A program made the position numbers and the translations under genes. From Hormiphora californensis (lineage: Eukaryota; Ctenophora; Tentaculata; Cydippida; Pleurobrachiidae), in NCBI GenBank assembly GCA_020137815.1, contig CM035355.1, forward strand, positions 6,739,097-6,803,096: a stretch of DNA of 64,000 nucleotides. Direction: 5' to 3'. Below, piece after piece: positions 1 to 10,394 of this stretch (positions within the stretch are counted from its first letter, which is position 1; every line of letters starts with the position of its first letter). Under the pieces are notes generated by a model, which ran no database searches, had not been told where the DNA came from, and saw only the letters and a program-made list of their open reading frames with translations.

Positions 1-119
1 CAGGTACTGTACAGTAGTTTTCAGTTGTTGGAACCATTAATATAAATGTACCTATAGAGATCTTTTTTCCCTAATCCTATGTGAAGCAAACATTTGTGAA
101 GTTGAAATATCTTTTGCAG

Positions 120-1630
120 AGCAAGGAACGAAAAAGTATAAAAAGGATGCTGTTCGAGTAGTAACAAGTTCCAATTCCCCTGCACTTTCTGCTAAATACG
201 GTAAAATAAATTTATTGGAAGGATAGATTTTGAAACCGCTCGATTGAGTTCTCTGGAACCATGGTTGTACCAATATTTCAATTGGTATCACATGTATCGT
301 GTTTTTCATTTCACCCCAACCATCAGTTTTACTCGGAACAAGATTTTAATATCTTCTCTGGCTTATAATCTCACTCAATCCTGAACAGATCTCATCATTA
401 TTTGACATCAGTTTCACTCTACTAAAATTCGGTAAAACTGTCTCCAGATATCCTACTCCAACGTCAACTCAAAGGCTCCTGGGCAGTTGGAGTATACCGG
501 CCCAAAAGTGGCAACAAAAAGGTTGGGTGGTTATGTGACGATGCCCTAACTGATGCTTCCGCACGCGTTCTCTGCTCACAGATCTTGGGGACTAAACATG
601 GTTCAAGAGCACCCTCTGGCGCCCTTCTGGATGACCTGCCCTTTGTGCTGACGTGGCTAGAATGTAATCCAGAGGACGGGTCGTGCACTCATCAAGAGTA
701 CAAGAAGGATAAGGCATATCCACTGTGTGATGACCAGATTGAAAGGGCGGCAGTATGGTGTTATGATTCGAAGAGCGAGTGGGAGATGACCGCAGAGACT
801 TTTGCCACTCTGGGAAAGGGCAAGATAACATTCAAATTTGGTCTACGGTAAGGAAATAAAGTTTGGAATTTTGTTTCTCAGTTTCTCCAAAATTGGCTGC
901 CCGGCGGCGCTGACCCGATCTGATCGCAATGTCGCTCAAAGCGGTCGGCACAAGACAGCAAATAATTGTACTTCTTTGCCAGGTATACAAAGTACGGGGA
1001 AGGGTACACGTATAATGGTTCTGAGGATGATCTAAAGGGCCAAATATCGATGAAATACTGCGGTAGAAATGTCAAGATAAAGACAATATTTGGAAACTCT
1101 GGAAGGTAAGATCTTCATGTCTGGTGGCGCCGACATGATGTCAGCGGCGCCAGATCTGACTGCATGCGCACCATATCGGCGATATGGTGCCCTCAGATCG
1201 GGTCAACCTTCGCTAGACAGAAATCTTTATATTTTAAAGTCGGATTTTTTGAAGTTGTCACCCCAAAATGACCATGCATGTGAAATTTATCAATTTTGAC
1301 ACGCACACGCACACGTTAACATGTGATGTGACGAGCAAAAACATTCCACGCACGAAAAGGGGGTGACAACTTCAAAAAATCCGACTTTACCCGTTACTGG
1401 TTACTAACTAAGAAACAACTAAAGTCGGATCTTTTGAAGTTGTCAACTTCAAAAAATCCGACTTTATACTGTAGTATCCTAACTGCTAAAATCTCCACAG
1501 ATACAAGATGGTTGCCAAGGCAACTAAATACGAGTGTTCTGAGGAGTGTTGGGAGTTTTTTATCGGTGAAGTTTTACTTCGAAGCAACTGTGAAATGTAT
1601 GAGATGACGAAAATTGGAACCGGAGTGTAA
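120..1630 (+). CDS. SRCR-domain protein, 3' part (4 exons; 5' end outside window)
   Basis: Exons 120-200, 448-847, 983-1105 and 1501-1630 join in phase and end at TAA, giving about 244 residues. Exon 2 carries a scavenger receptor cysteine-rich domain: a 'KGSW' start, then 'VGWLCDDALTDASARVLC', the family's W-x-x-x-C-D-D-x-(x)2-D-A-x-V-x-C signature, followed by further spaced cysteines. Exons 3-4 add a Cys-containing tail ('KYCGRN', 'YECSEECWEF'). SRCR proteins are normally secreted or membrane receptors that bind ligands; the signal peptide must lie off the left edge. The intron before the last exon contains a MITE. The last exon exists a second time downstream at 3713-3842. Domain call is firm; the exact role is unknown. 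Confidence 0.75.
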
Positions 1631-2178
1631 AAAGAGGGCTGCCCCCAATTCTACATTATGATGACTTGAAAAGTTTCTAGTGGAATGGTGACTCACCAAA
1701 CATTGAATGCGTTTACTAAACGAGATTTAGATCTAGACAATCATAAACGCCGTTTAGGATTGTCTAAATCTAAATCTTGCGTTCTGCCCTTTTTATAAAA
1801 GAACAATACAAGTTATTAGGAGTGTTTTACTAGTGTTTTTATAGGAAATAATAATCTTACCTTATGTTTTATCAATTGATGTATCTTTATGTTTCGTGCT
1901 TCTTCCTCTCTCAACTTTACATTGCTAGTGGACACATGGGAAAATAGAGTTTAGAAATGATAGGGTAGTTTGCTAAAAGGGAGTTGAATCTTTGGCCGGG
2001 AAAGGGGGTATAGACTAGAAACTTAGTTTTACAAAACTCAAATAAATATCAGTATATATATCAGTACAAAACTTTATGATTTATTATCGTTTGGTAGCAC
2101 ATCTGGAAGCTCTGTTAGCCCCATGCTGTTCATGTTTCTTTAACCTATTTTCCAATTAGTCTGTGTTCGATTCCTCAG
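1094..2178. repeat. Tandem duplication, copy 1
   Basis: Starts in the end of SRCR exon 3 ('aactctggaaggtaagatctt'), covers the last intron and last exon, and runs into a degenerate copy of the 3' end of the minus-strand gene at 4309 (2073-2158 matches 4309-4395). The same block begins again at about 2179. The junction reads 'gattcctcag' directly joined to 'aactctggaag'. The 86 bp neighbour-gene tail in this copy is a non-functional fragment with indels. Confidence 0.7.
1235..1475. mobile_element. MITE with TAAAGTCGG terminal inverted repeats, plus a solo TIR-TIR palindrome
   Basis: Positions 1235-1389 start with TAAAGTCGGATTTTTTGAAG and end with its reverse complement. Positions 1430-1475 are a second copy reduced to two head-to-head TIRs with almost no interior. 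Both lie in the last intron of the SRCR gene. A related copy is at about 31567-31786. No coding capacity. Confidence 0.65.
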
Positions 2179-2309
2179 AACTCTGGAAGGTAAGATCTTC
2201 AGATCTGGCGGCGGTGCCACGATGTCGGAGGGGCCAGATCTGAGCGTATCATGTCGGCGATATGGTGCGCTCAGATCGGATCGACTCCGCTTGACAGAGA
2301 TCTTTATAC

Positions 2310-3642
2310 CAGGAAGCGACCGAATATTCGGTTCGGTTCGGTTCGGTTCGGAAATTCGGTGTTTTTTGGGCGGTTCGGTTCGGTTCGGTTCGGTAGGAAA
2401 TTTTGGCCGAACCACCGAATTTTTTGGTCAAAAAATGCCCAGAGATCGGGCTTTTTCATGCAAAATTTTTCAATTATTTCACGAAAATTGTATGGATTAC
2501 AATGTCAATTTCGCCGTATTAACCCTATTTCGAGTCGGTGGTGCTATGTGGAAATGATTTCGCTAGTTAGCGGGTTCGATATGGATTGATTTGATACCTG
2601 ACTTCCCGTCGAATCGTGTCCTCATGAGAGGGTCAACAAATTCAGAAACTTTTTTTTTCAAAAAATTCATGGTGTTAAGAATCATTCTCTGAAATTTTGT
2701 AAAAAAGTTTGGAAAATATTTCAAAGTCAATTTTATGGAAAATTTTCTATGTCAATTTTTGCGTACGAATCGTGTTTCGAATCGGTATTGCTAAGCGGGA
2801 GTGATGTTGCTAATTAGTGGGTCCGAGATGGATTATGCTGATACGTGATCCCCCATCAAATCTAATTAGGAAGTTTAGGGGAAACGATTCATGTTTCAAT
2901 AAATCCTGCTAATTAGCGAGAGCACTGCCGCATGCATCACCGATTCGCAACACGATTCGTACGGCAAAATTGACATAGAATTTTTTTCCGAAATTGACTT
3001 TGAAATATTTTACAAAGTTTTTTCACAAAATTAAATGTTTCTCTAAAAATTCATGGAGAGCATCGATCAAGGTATTGAGAATCATTACCTGAAATTTTGT
3101 GAAATTTTTTTTGTGAAAAATATTTTAAGTAAATTATGGTATACGAATCGTGTTTCTAATCGACAATGCTAAACGGGAGTGATGTTGGTAATTAATGGGT
3201 CCGAGATGGATTGTGCTGATACGTGATCCCCCATCAAATCTAATTAGGAAATTTAGAGAGACACGATTCATGGTTCGTTTAATCCTGCTAATTAGCAATA
3301 CCATTCCCGTATAGCATTGCCGATTCGAAACACGATTCGTACGCAAAAATTGACATAGAAAATTTACGATAAAATTGACTTTGAAAATTTTTTCACAAAA
3401 TTGACTTTGAAATTTTTTCAAACATTTTTTAACAAAATTTCAGAGAATGATTCTCAATACCTTGATCGGTGCTCTCCATGACTTTTTAGAGAAACATTTA
3501 TACAGAAAAAGTTTTGTATGGTTCGGTTCGGTTCGGTTACCGAAATTCGGTTCGGTTCGGTTCGGTTCGGTTCGGTAAAAAAGTTTTTCAAATTCGGTTC
3601 GGTTCGGTTCGGTGGAAAAAACCCCGGTTCGGTCGTTTCCTG
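2310..3642. mobile_element. Non-autonomous hAT-like DNA transposon with GGTTC subterminal repeats
   Basis: Bounded by an exact 8 bp target-site duplication CTTTATAC (2302-2309 and 3643-3650). The tips are inverted: CAGGAAGCGACCGAA at the left, TTCGGTCGTTTCCTG at the right. Dense GGTTC/CGGTT repeats lie just inside both ends, as in many hAT elements. An internal block of about 130 bp (around 2755-2880) recurs at 3137-3265. No transposase frame; long frames here come from the simple repeat. An 8 bp TSD is typical of the hAT superfamily. Confidence 0.75.
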
Positions 3643-3712
3643 CTTTATACGTTACCCGTTACCATGGTTACTACCTAGGCAACAACTATCCTAACTACTG
3701 AAATCTCCACAG

Positions 3713-3842
3713 ATACAAGATGGTTGCCAAGGCAACTAAATACGAGTGTTCTGAGGAGTGTTGGGAGTTTTATATCGGTGAATTTTTACTTCGAAGCAAC
3801 TGTGAAATGTATGAGATGACGAAAATTGGAACCGGAGTGTAA
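3713..3842 (+). pseudogene. Duplicated last exon of the SRCR gene
   Basis: Nearly identical to exon 1501-1630, with the acceptor 'aatctccacag' intact and an open frame to the same TAA, encoding a 43-residue tail. Differences are few (for example Tyr for Phe, and Phe for Val). No second SRCR exon accompanies it. It is either a dead fragment or an alternative last exon reached by skipping the first copy. Confidence 0.6.
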
Positions 3843-4308
3843 AAAGAGGGCTGCCCCCAATTCTACATTATGTTGACTTGAAAAGTTAGGGAGTTTCTAG
3901 TGGAATGTGGACTCACCAAATATTGAATGCGTTTACTAAATGAGATTTAGATCTAGACAATCCTAAACGCCGTTTAAGGTTGTCTAGATCTAAATCTTGC
4001 GTTCTGCCCTTTATATAAAAGAACAATATTGTACAAGTTATTAGGAGTGTTTTACTAGGAAATAATAATCTTACCTTAGTTTTATCAATTGAGCTGTATC
4101 TTTGTTTTTCGTGCTTTTTCCTCCCTCAACTTTACATTGCTAGTGGAAACATGGGAAAATATAATTTAGTAATGATAGGGTAGTTTGCTACAGGCGATTT
4201 ATCGAGGTAAAAAGGAGTTTAGACGGGAAAGGGGGTATCGACAAAACCAAAAAACTTAATTTACAAAACTCAAATAAACATCAGTATAATATATCAGTGT
4301 ACACAACT

Positions 4309-5108
4309 TTATGATTTATTATCGTTTGGTAGCACATCTGGAAGCTCTGTTAGCCCCATGCTGTGTTTCATTGTTTCTTTAAAACCATACTTTTCCAATT
4401 TAGCTCTGTTCTCTGCTCCCTTCTGTCGATTCCTCTCATCACTGTCCCTCCATTCTTGTTGCTTGGCAGTTAGATAATCGTCCATTTTACCCAACTCTAT
4501 ATTTCTGTTTGCTTGTACCTGATGATGTGGCATGATAAGAGGAAGCTCAAGTTGCCGGAAATGCTCTGTCTTTAATTCTCGCGAGATTAGGACGGCGCTG
4601 TCAGATACAGCCTACTTTCTTTAAACGAGTCATTTCTAGAACTTCAACTTGCATAGAAGTTAGAAGAGCACCACTTACATGTTTGATAATGTCCTCTCGG
4701 GATCTGATTGACAGGAATGGTTTCTTCTTTCGCTCCTCTCCGCTCTCCCCAAGGTCCGGTGGGTACTCCAACTCAAGGCCGGCTATTGGGTAACCCCCGT
4801 AAAACATGTTGGGCTGGGGAGAAAGTGGGAGTGAATATTGAGTAGTGTGCCAACACCCAACACCCGTCTCTGGAACTGGGAATTGATGAAATGAGGGGAG
4901 GGTGAGAGAGAAGTGTGGGTGCCAAATGTTTTTTTTAAAGAAACAGGTGTTAACAGAATTGTTTCCACAAATACAATGTAAATGTAATGGGGATGCTGTC
5001 AGGCCAATGCTCTGACAGTGGGGGTGAGTGAGGAGAGAATCTTACCATTGTCATTCCCAGTAGTCCACCAAAGGTCATCACCACAACAGACCTGACTGTC
5101 ATCACCAT
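4309..5108 (-). CDS. Small unknown protein with N-terminal hydrophobic segment and charged C-terminus
   Basis: Proposed exons 5108-5046, 4813-4679 and 4611-4309 join in phase to about 166 residues. The N-terminus ('MVMTVRSVVVMTFGGLLG') is a hydrophobic signal or anchor. The middle is Gly/Tyr/Pro-rich, and the last 90 residues are rich in Lys, Glu, Gln and Arg ('KQQEWRDSDERNRQKGAEN'), probably helical. I do not recognise the family. The third acceptor (AAAGTAG) is purine-rich, so that boundary is the weakest. The gene starts about 165 bp downstream of the end of CHM on the same strand; an acceptor-like CTCTCTCTGTAG lies 17 nt before the ATG. Confidence 0.5.
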
Positions 5109-5274
5109 ATTACCAGTTCATTGAGCTACAGAGAGAGCGATGGAGAGTTCGATATGTTCAATATAAATGCTAAAACAGGGAGTAAAATGGGTGATCAAAA
5201 ACTCAATCTACAGACAGAACAGACAAAAATAAATTCACAACAATTAAAGCACAAAAACCCTGAAAACAACTAAA

Positions 5275-7378
5275 CTAAGAGTCAGGTCCCGCCTGACTTT
5301 CTCCCGATTTCTCAACAACACTTTGATCAATTTTCTCCAAAACTCCCTCTGTTTTGTCACCTTCACCTCTCTCCTTCTCATCAATGTTTTTACCTGCCTT
5401 CACCTCATTTTCACCCTCGGCCACCACAGCTATATTTCCATTATCTGTTTCACCTTCCACAACTGCATTTCCATTACTTCCCGTATTGTCCCCAGCTGTA
5501 TTTCCTGTATTTTCACCAGCTGTGTTACTTTCCACCACTCCCTCCTCCTCCTCCTCCTCATCCCACTTAAAATCCTCAGGATCAGGGGCAGCTGGTAAAA
5601 ACTCCGCATCCTCCGTAAGCAATCTAAACACCCGCTCTGCCTCTCTAATACACTCGCCATACCCTGAAGTGTAAACCGGTCGTCCCGTCCTCACAACACC
5701 TCTCTTCATCTCCGTACAATGGGGTTCGTTATCTGGGGACATGTTTGTGCTGTATGAGACCTTGTAAAGGGAACTAGAGTCAGGTATCATCTCCCCAGCA
5801 GCCCGATCTAAACTGGTCTTGTTGCGTGAGGTGAGGTGAACTAGGTAGGTATTCTCTGAACTGACACCCGAATTTTCACCGAATTCGTATCCAATAACTG
5901 GAGCTGAATCACCATGGTTACCATCTGAATCACCATGACTACAATCAACAGGAATGTATAGAAGTGACACGTCATCGCGTTCTGTTTCCTTGGAAACCGG
6001 TTTAACTGATTGTTCAGTGAGGTAAATCAGGTGATGCACCAGTGTGACGTCATTACCATCCATGATGTCATCACAGTAATTGGGTGAGATGACACAATGC
6101 TTCCCCGTTATTTTCTGGCCATTTTCCAAGGTGACTCCACAAAACTCCCCACCCTCATCTTTGTCCAGGGAGGTGACACCCATGGCAAGGACGTACACTG
6201 ATCCAAACACAGCACTGTACCTCACAAATGCCTGGGCTATCTCAGCAGCTCCGTAGATTGGGAAAATGTAGGGAATAGTACCGTATATCCCAACGTTTTT
6301 TAGGTACGTCTGGACCTGTCTTATAACGTCACATGCGGGTAGAGGTGATGGCCCAGTGGCGCTTACCAGCGCTCCTCGAATCAACATTACTAGATTATCT
6401 GTTAGTTTGTATTCCTTGTACAACTCATCCTCACTCCGATCCGTCCATGCTGCGAAATCATCCCCAGTGAGATCAAGATCCATGGCCCAGGATAAAAACC
6501 GCATTATGAGCCGTTTCTCGATCATTTTCAGCTCCTTAGAGTTGAATACTTGCTCCCGAGAACAGGGGGCTTCAAGGAGGGTTGAGTTGTGATAAATGAA
6601 ACTCCTGTTCACCTCTTTAAATGACAAGTACCTGGGGACGGAATCTGGGGGTTAGAAGGATTCGAGAGAGGTTGATAATCGATATATACAAGGGTAAGTT
6701 TAGTAAGTTTATGAAATAAAACAAAAAGAATTTACAAACCTAGAACAATTGGATGAGCGAATTAGAGATACCATGGGACCATTACTGAGACATACTTTGG
6801 GCGTCAAATCGATATTAACCCTTCTTTTGGTCTTCTCAAAACTTTGTTTGGTCCAGCGAGATGGTTGTTCAATCACTTCTTTCTCATCTGGATCCTTCTC
6901 CCCTTCTTTATCTCTCTCCTCTATCTCCTTATCTTTCTCTTCAATCTCCTTATCTCTCTCCCGTTCCCGCGCTTCAAACAAATTCTCCAGTTTAAGATTG
7001 TGATAGAAAGGTCGGAACAGCCCAGGGTTAGAAGAAGGCTGTTTGGCCACTTCTCGTTCTAGTTGGGTGAGAGTAAAGGATGCCCATTGCTCTCCATAGT
7101 AGTCAAGGGTGTCCAAATGAAGCACCGTCTTTCCTGGGAGGGAGAGGTGATAAAAGAGAGGATAGGGAACGGGATTTGAGAAGGTTTTGATGAACTAATG
7201 AGCGAGAAAAAGAAAATTTAGATAATGACAGGAGTAGAGGGGAAATACCGCTTCCCTCTAAAACCACTGCAAAGTTATTACCTATCCTGGAGAGAGAAGC
7301 GGCGATGATGGACTCTGTTAGTCCGGTTCCCACTATTATGACGTCATACTCCGTCGGTTCCACCTGGATATCCAACAT
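5275..7378 (-). CDS. CHM: Rab escort protein (Rab geranylgeranyltransferase component A)
   Basis: Three exons, 7378-7249, 7133-6740 and 6631-5275, join in phase to 626 residues, close to the ~650 of vertebrate REP. Exon 1 has the GDI/REP dinucleotide-fold motif 'YDVIIVGTGLTESIIAASLS'. Exon 2 has 'VLHLDTLDYYGEQWAS'. Exon 3 has the GDI-like block 'YLKNVGIYGTIPYIFPIYGA' and 'QAFVRYSAVFGSVYVL'. REP binds newly made Rab GTPases and presents them to the prenyltransferase in the cytosol. Unusual parts are a highly charged Glu/Lys/Arg insert in exon 2 and an acidic, Asn/Gly-rich C-terminal tail. An acceptor-like TTAATTATAG lies 10 nt before the ATG. Confidence 0.9.
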
Positions 7379-7839
7379 GTGCTAATTGCTATAATTAATA
7401 ACTGTTTAATTGGAGAGGATTGGTAATTGTTATTGGGGGAGTTTTATTGTCAGCGTGTTTAGGAAAGGTGGTAAGGGGAGTTATATCCATGGGCTTCTTG
7501 GATGGTGTCATGTAGGAAGGTGGGTGTGGTTGTGGCCAAACGTGTGGGTGATAGAAAGGGGGATGTCGTGGGGGGGGGGTGATAAAAACCATAACTCTTG
7601 AAAATTGCAGTTTATGTAAGAAAAATATAGCAAAAAAATCAACACAACGCGGGACAGTTGCCTGCTGTACTACTACTATGCTACATAACTCTCTCTCGCT
7701 TTCTGTATAATACCCTCTCTCACTTTCAATTTACATCCTTCTCTCTCTTCCAGTCTTTCATTTCTCACTCCCTCTCTCTCTTTCTCTCCTATTAAGTGTT
7801 CGATCCTAAAGTGTCTTCTATTGTCACTCATTTCCACTG
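7379..7839. other. Intergenic gap, CHM to JKAMP
   Basis: About 460 bp between two same-strand genes. It holds a G-run near 7569-7577 and a CT-rich tract (7686-7800). No coding exon, tRNA or clear promoter seen. Confidence 0.5.
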
Positions 7840-9959
7840 CTACACAGCGCCATCCGGAGCATCAGGCGTGTTGCTAGGGGCAACGGGTAGCGAAAATGGT
7901 AAAGTTACGATGTAGAAAACGGTAGGAATTGGAGTTAGAAATAAATACCTGTGATGAGGGTAAAAAGAAGGTTAGCCATGGAAAATGATAAGATGGTTTG
8001 ATTTGGTATACTAAACGACTGCATCTTCATGCACACTACACAGTTCACAGCCCAAGATGTCTCAATTCTGCCCGGTTCCGGGAGGAAAGCATTTTGTGAG
8101 GCTTAGGTAGGAACTCTTGGCCAAGACTACTTACCAGTAAGAAAGGCTATTGTAGGCGACAATAGAGAGAATCCCATACCCGTGTAAAACCCAGTACATC
8201 ACTATCTGTATCATAAACACTGGCTTTCTCAAGTTATCCTTTACGTCCTGGAGGGTTACCATGGTTACATAATCAGTTGCTATGGTTACACAACCAGTTA
8301 CCATGGTTACGTTGCCATGGTTACCATTGTTTCATAACAAACACTTACATCAAAGTTCTGGAGACTAGCAGACATTATAACAGCGTTGAAGATCAGAGAT
8401 CCAATAACACATAGATATGGAAACGAATAATCTGAAGAGGTGATCATGGTTATGTTAGTACATTCGGACCCCGATCATTTACCGGGCAAAACCAGAACCC
8501 TTTCGCGGTGATAGAGGATCGAGCAATACAGTGAAAGACAAGTCAAGTAGTACTCACATATAAGGCCACAGCACACACTGTGTACAAGGGCCACTGAGGG
8601 GATGAAGTATAGAGCGGCATACACTGAACGAGTGGTGAAACTGACCGGGTGATACCACGTCCTGATCACTAACATCAGGATCAGGCAAAACCCCAGAAAT
8701 TTAAATGCTATACTGTATCTGAAGGGGGAGGAGGTTGGTTAGAGATGTTACTGGCAGATAAGCATTCACATTAAGTATTCTTTTCAGCTAACATCTAAAC
8801 TCCAAAACTGCACCACACCCCTATCTGGCTGGTCCGAGGAAAAAGGTCAGGCATCGCGCTGAAAGCCACGGCCTGGATTATAAAATTCACTCACAATGGA
8901 TATACGACTTCAGATTCACAGTATATCGTCTCTGTAAACCGTATGGCGGGGTTCTGGAAGACTGAATACCAATCGAGGAAGGAATCAACCCCGCAACTGT
9001 GGACACTAAATGATCCTGAAGTGAAAGGGTAGCGGTTACTATTTGTTTAGAAATAACAGTAAACGACCGGACAGGGAATTTCAAAATCGGCCGGACACGG
9101 CTAAAAATCTGTTGGTATAGGAAGTATAAGATGTTGTAACTATGCAACAATTACCATATGGATCAGAAAGAAGGAGAGTTAGAAGGACGGATAACAATGT
9201 CTCCAAAATAGTAACCGCTATCCACTTCCCGGCTCCTTTGACATCTGCAAAGAAGAATCACTGGGTTACACCATAGGTAGATCTGAGTAACCATGGTAAC
9301 CATAGTAAAATTGGGAGTAATGACAACCATGGTGACCATGGTAACCGATGATTGTATGGATCCAAGTATTGCACCTACCATCGTCTATGTTGCGTGTCAG
9401 AGTGTCCATGTGGAAAAAGATAATGGTAAGGAGCATGAAACCCATGTATAGCCAGTCGTAGAACATCGGCTTGCTGACACCTGTTGAATGGGGGGGGGGG
9501 GGATCAACTTTATAGAAGTTCAAACTACACAAATGAGTTGTTGAGTAAGTAACCTCTTACCCAACAACAAATGAGCTACTTACATGGTTCACAAATCTCG
9601 CTGGTAAGATTTACTCTTAGGCCCCGGGGACACGCCGTACATACATCCTGATAAAAGATTAGAGTTATAGTCCACAGATCTGAACCACAGGGCGGCAAAA
9701 ACCTCCCTAGTAGTACCTGACCCACCGCGAACTAAGAATGTTTATTTTAACGATAGAAGGGGTTCAACTAACATCCTACCTAATAGACATCCTAGTTCCT
9801 ACCTGATATATCCTTGTGTAGCTCATACTACATTCTATTTCCATGACTGTTTAGTACTAAGCCCTCATAGAAATAATATGCAATGTGAGCTACCAAATTG
9901 GTAGATCAATATCACCCTACCTGATAGATTCCACAATACCGGCCCGGACATCTCATCAT
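7840..9959 (-). CDS. JKAMP: JNK1/MAPK8-associated membrane protein homologue
   Basis: Nine exons (9959-9921, 9647-9584, 9480-9379, 9244-9155, 9015-8895, 8718-8558, 8431-8349, 8247-8135, 7948-7840) sum to 294 codons, 293 residues. The N-terminus has the family's Cys-rich lumenal part ('CPGRYCGIYQ', 'VCTACPRG', 'ICEPC'), then 'FYDWLYMGFMLL', 'LLLSDPYG', 'SVYAALYFIPSVALVHSV' and 'WVLHGYGILSI', all matching JKAMP in order, with about seven membrane segments. JKAMP is an ER multi-pass protein linked to ER-associated degradation and JNK signalling. Introns contain several X-box-like GTTACCATGGTTAC palindromes. An acceptor-like CTACTACTGATAG lies 9 nt before the start. Confidence 0.9.
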
Positions 9960-10394
9960 CCCACTCAACTATCAGTAGTAGGAGGAGACACCAGTTGGTA
10001 CAACAGCACTGTTATGTAGCACTGATATATATAATAGCACTGAAATGTAGCACTCCCACCGTTAGCAGTGGAGATGGTAGAGCCCTCACATAGCTAGACA
10101 GAGAGATTTAGAGTGTTAGGAGTGAAATGTCAGGGGTCAAATAGCTAGAGGGAGAGGGAGGTTGAAAGGTCGGGGCCTCATAAAGCTCAAAAGCTGGGGA
10201 GAGAGGAGGGGTTTTTGGTAGACAAACAGAGGAAAGAATATCATCGCTTAATACAACAGCACGAATCGTTGTGTACATAATATATGAGTTGCTGCCCACG
10301 TAGTATAAAACTGTCTCTCACAAAAACAATTTGTCGCGTATCATCATTAATAACTTAACTATCCCTCTCTTTAATTAGAGATCGTTTCTTCAAT
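9960..10394. other. Intergenic gap, JKAMP to NDUFA11-like
   Basis: 435 bp with repeats of 'agcactgaaatgtagcac' type and no coding exon recognised. The 63-codon open frame at 10108-10299 (-) has no supporting features. Confidence 0.4.

Larger units (their letters stand above)
2179..4435. repeat. Tandem duplication, copy 2 (contains hAT-like insertion)
   Basis: Repeats the block of 1094-2178: exon-3 end and donor at about 2178-2195, intron, last exon at 3713-3842, 3' flank, then the intact tail of the convergent gene at 4309. It is longer than copy 1 because a 1.33 kb element sits in the intron. Copies differ by scattered substitutions and small indels, so the event is not very recent. Confidence 0.7.

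Noticed and set aside
2222-2589. Overlapping plus and minus frames rich in Arg/Phe/Gly or Asn/Arg/Thr
   Set aside because: Produced by the GGTTC subterminal repeats of the hAT-like element.
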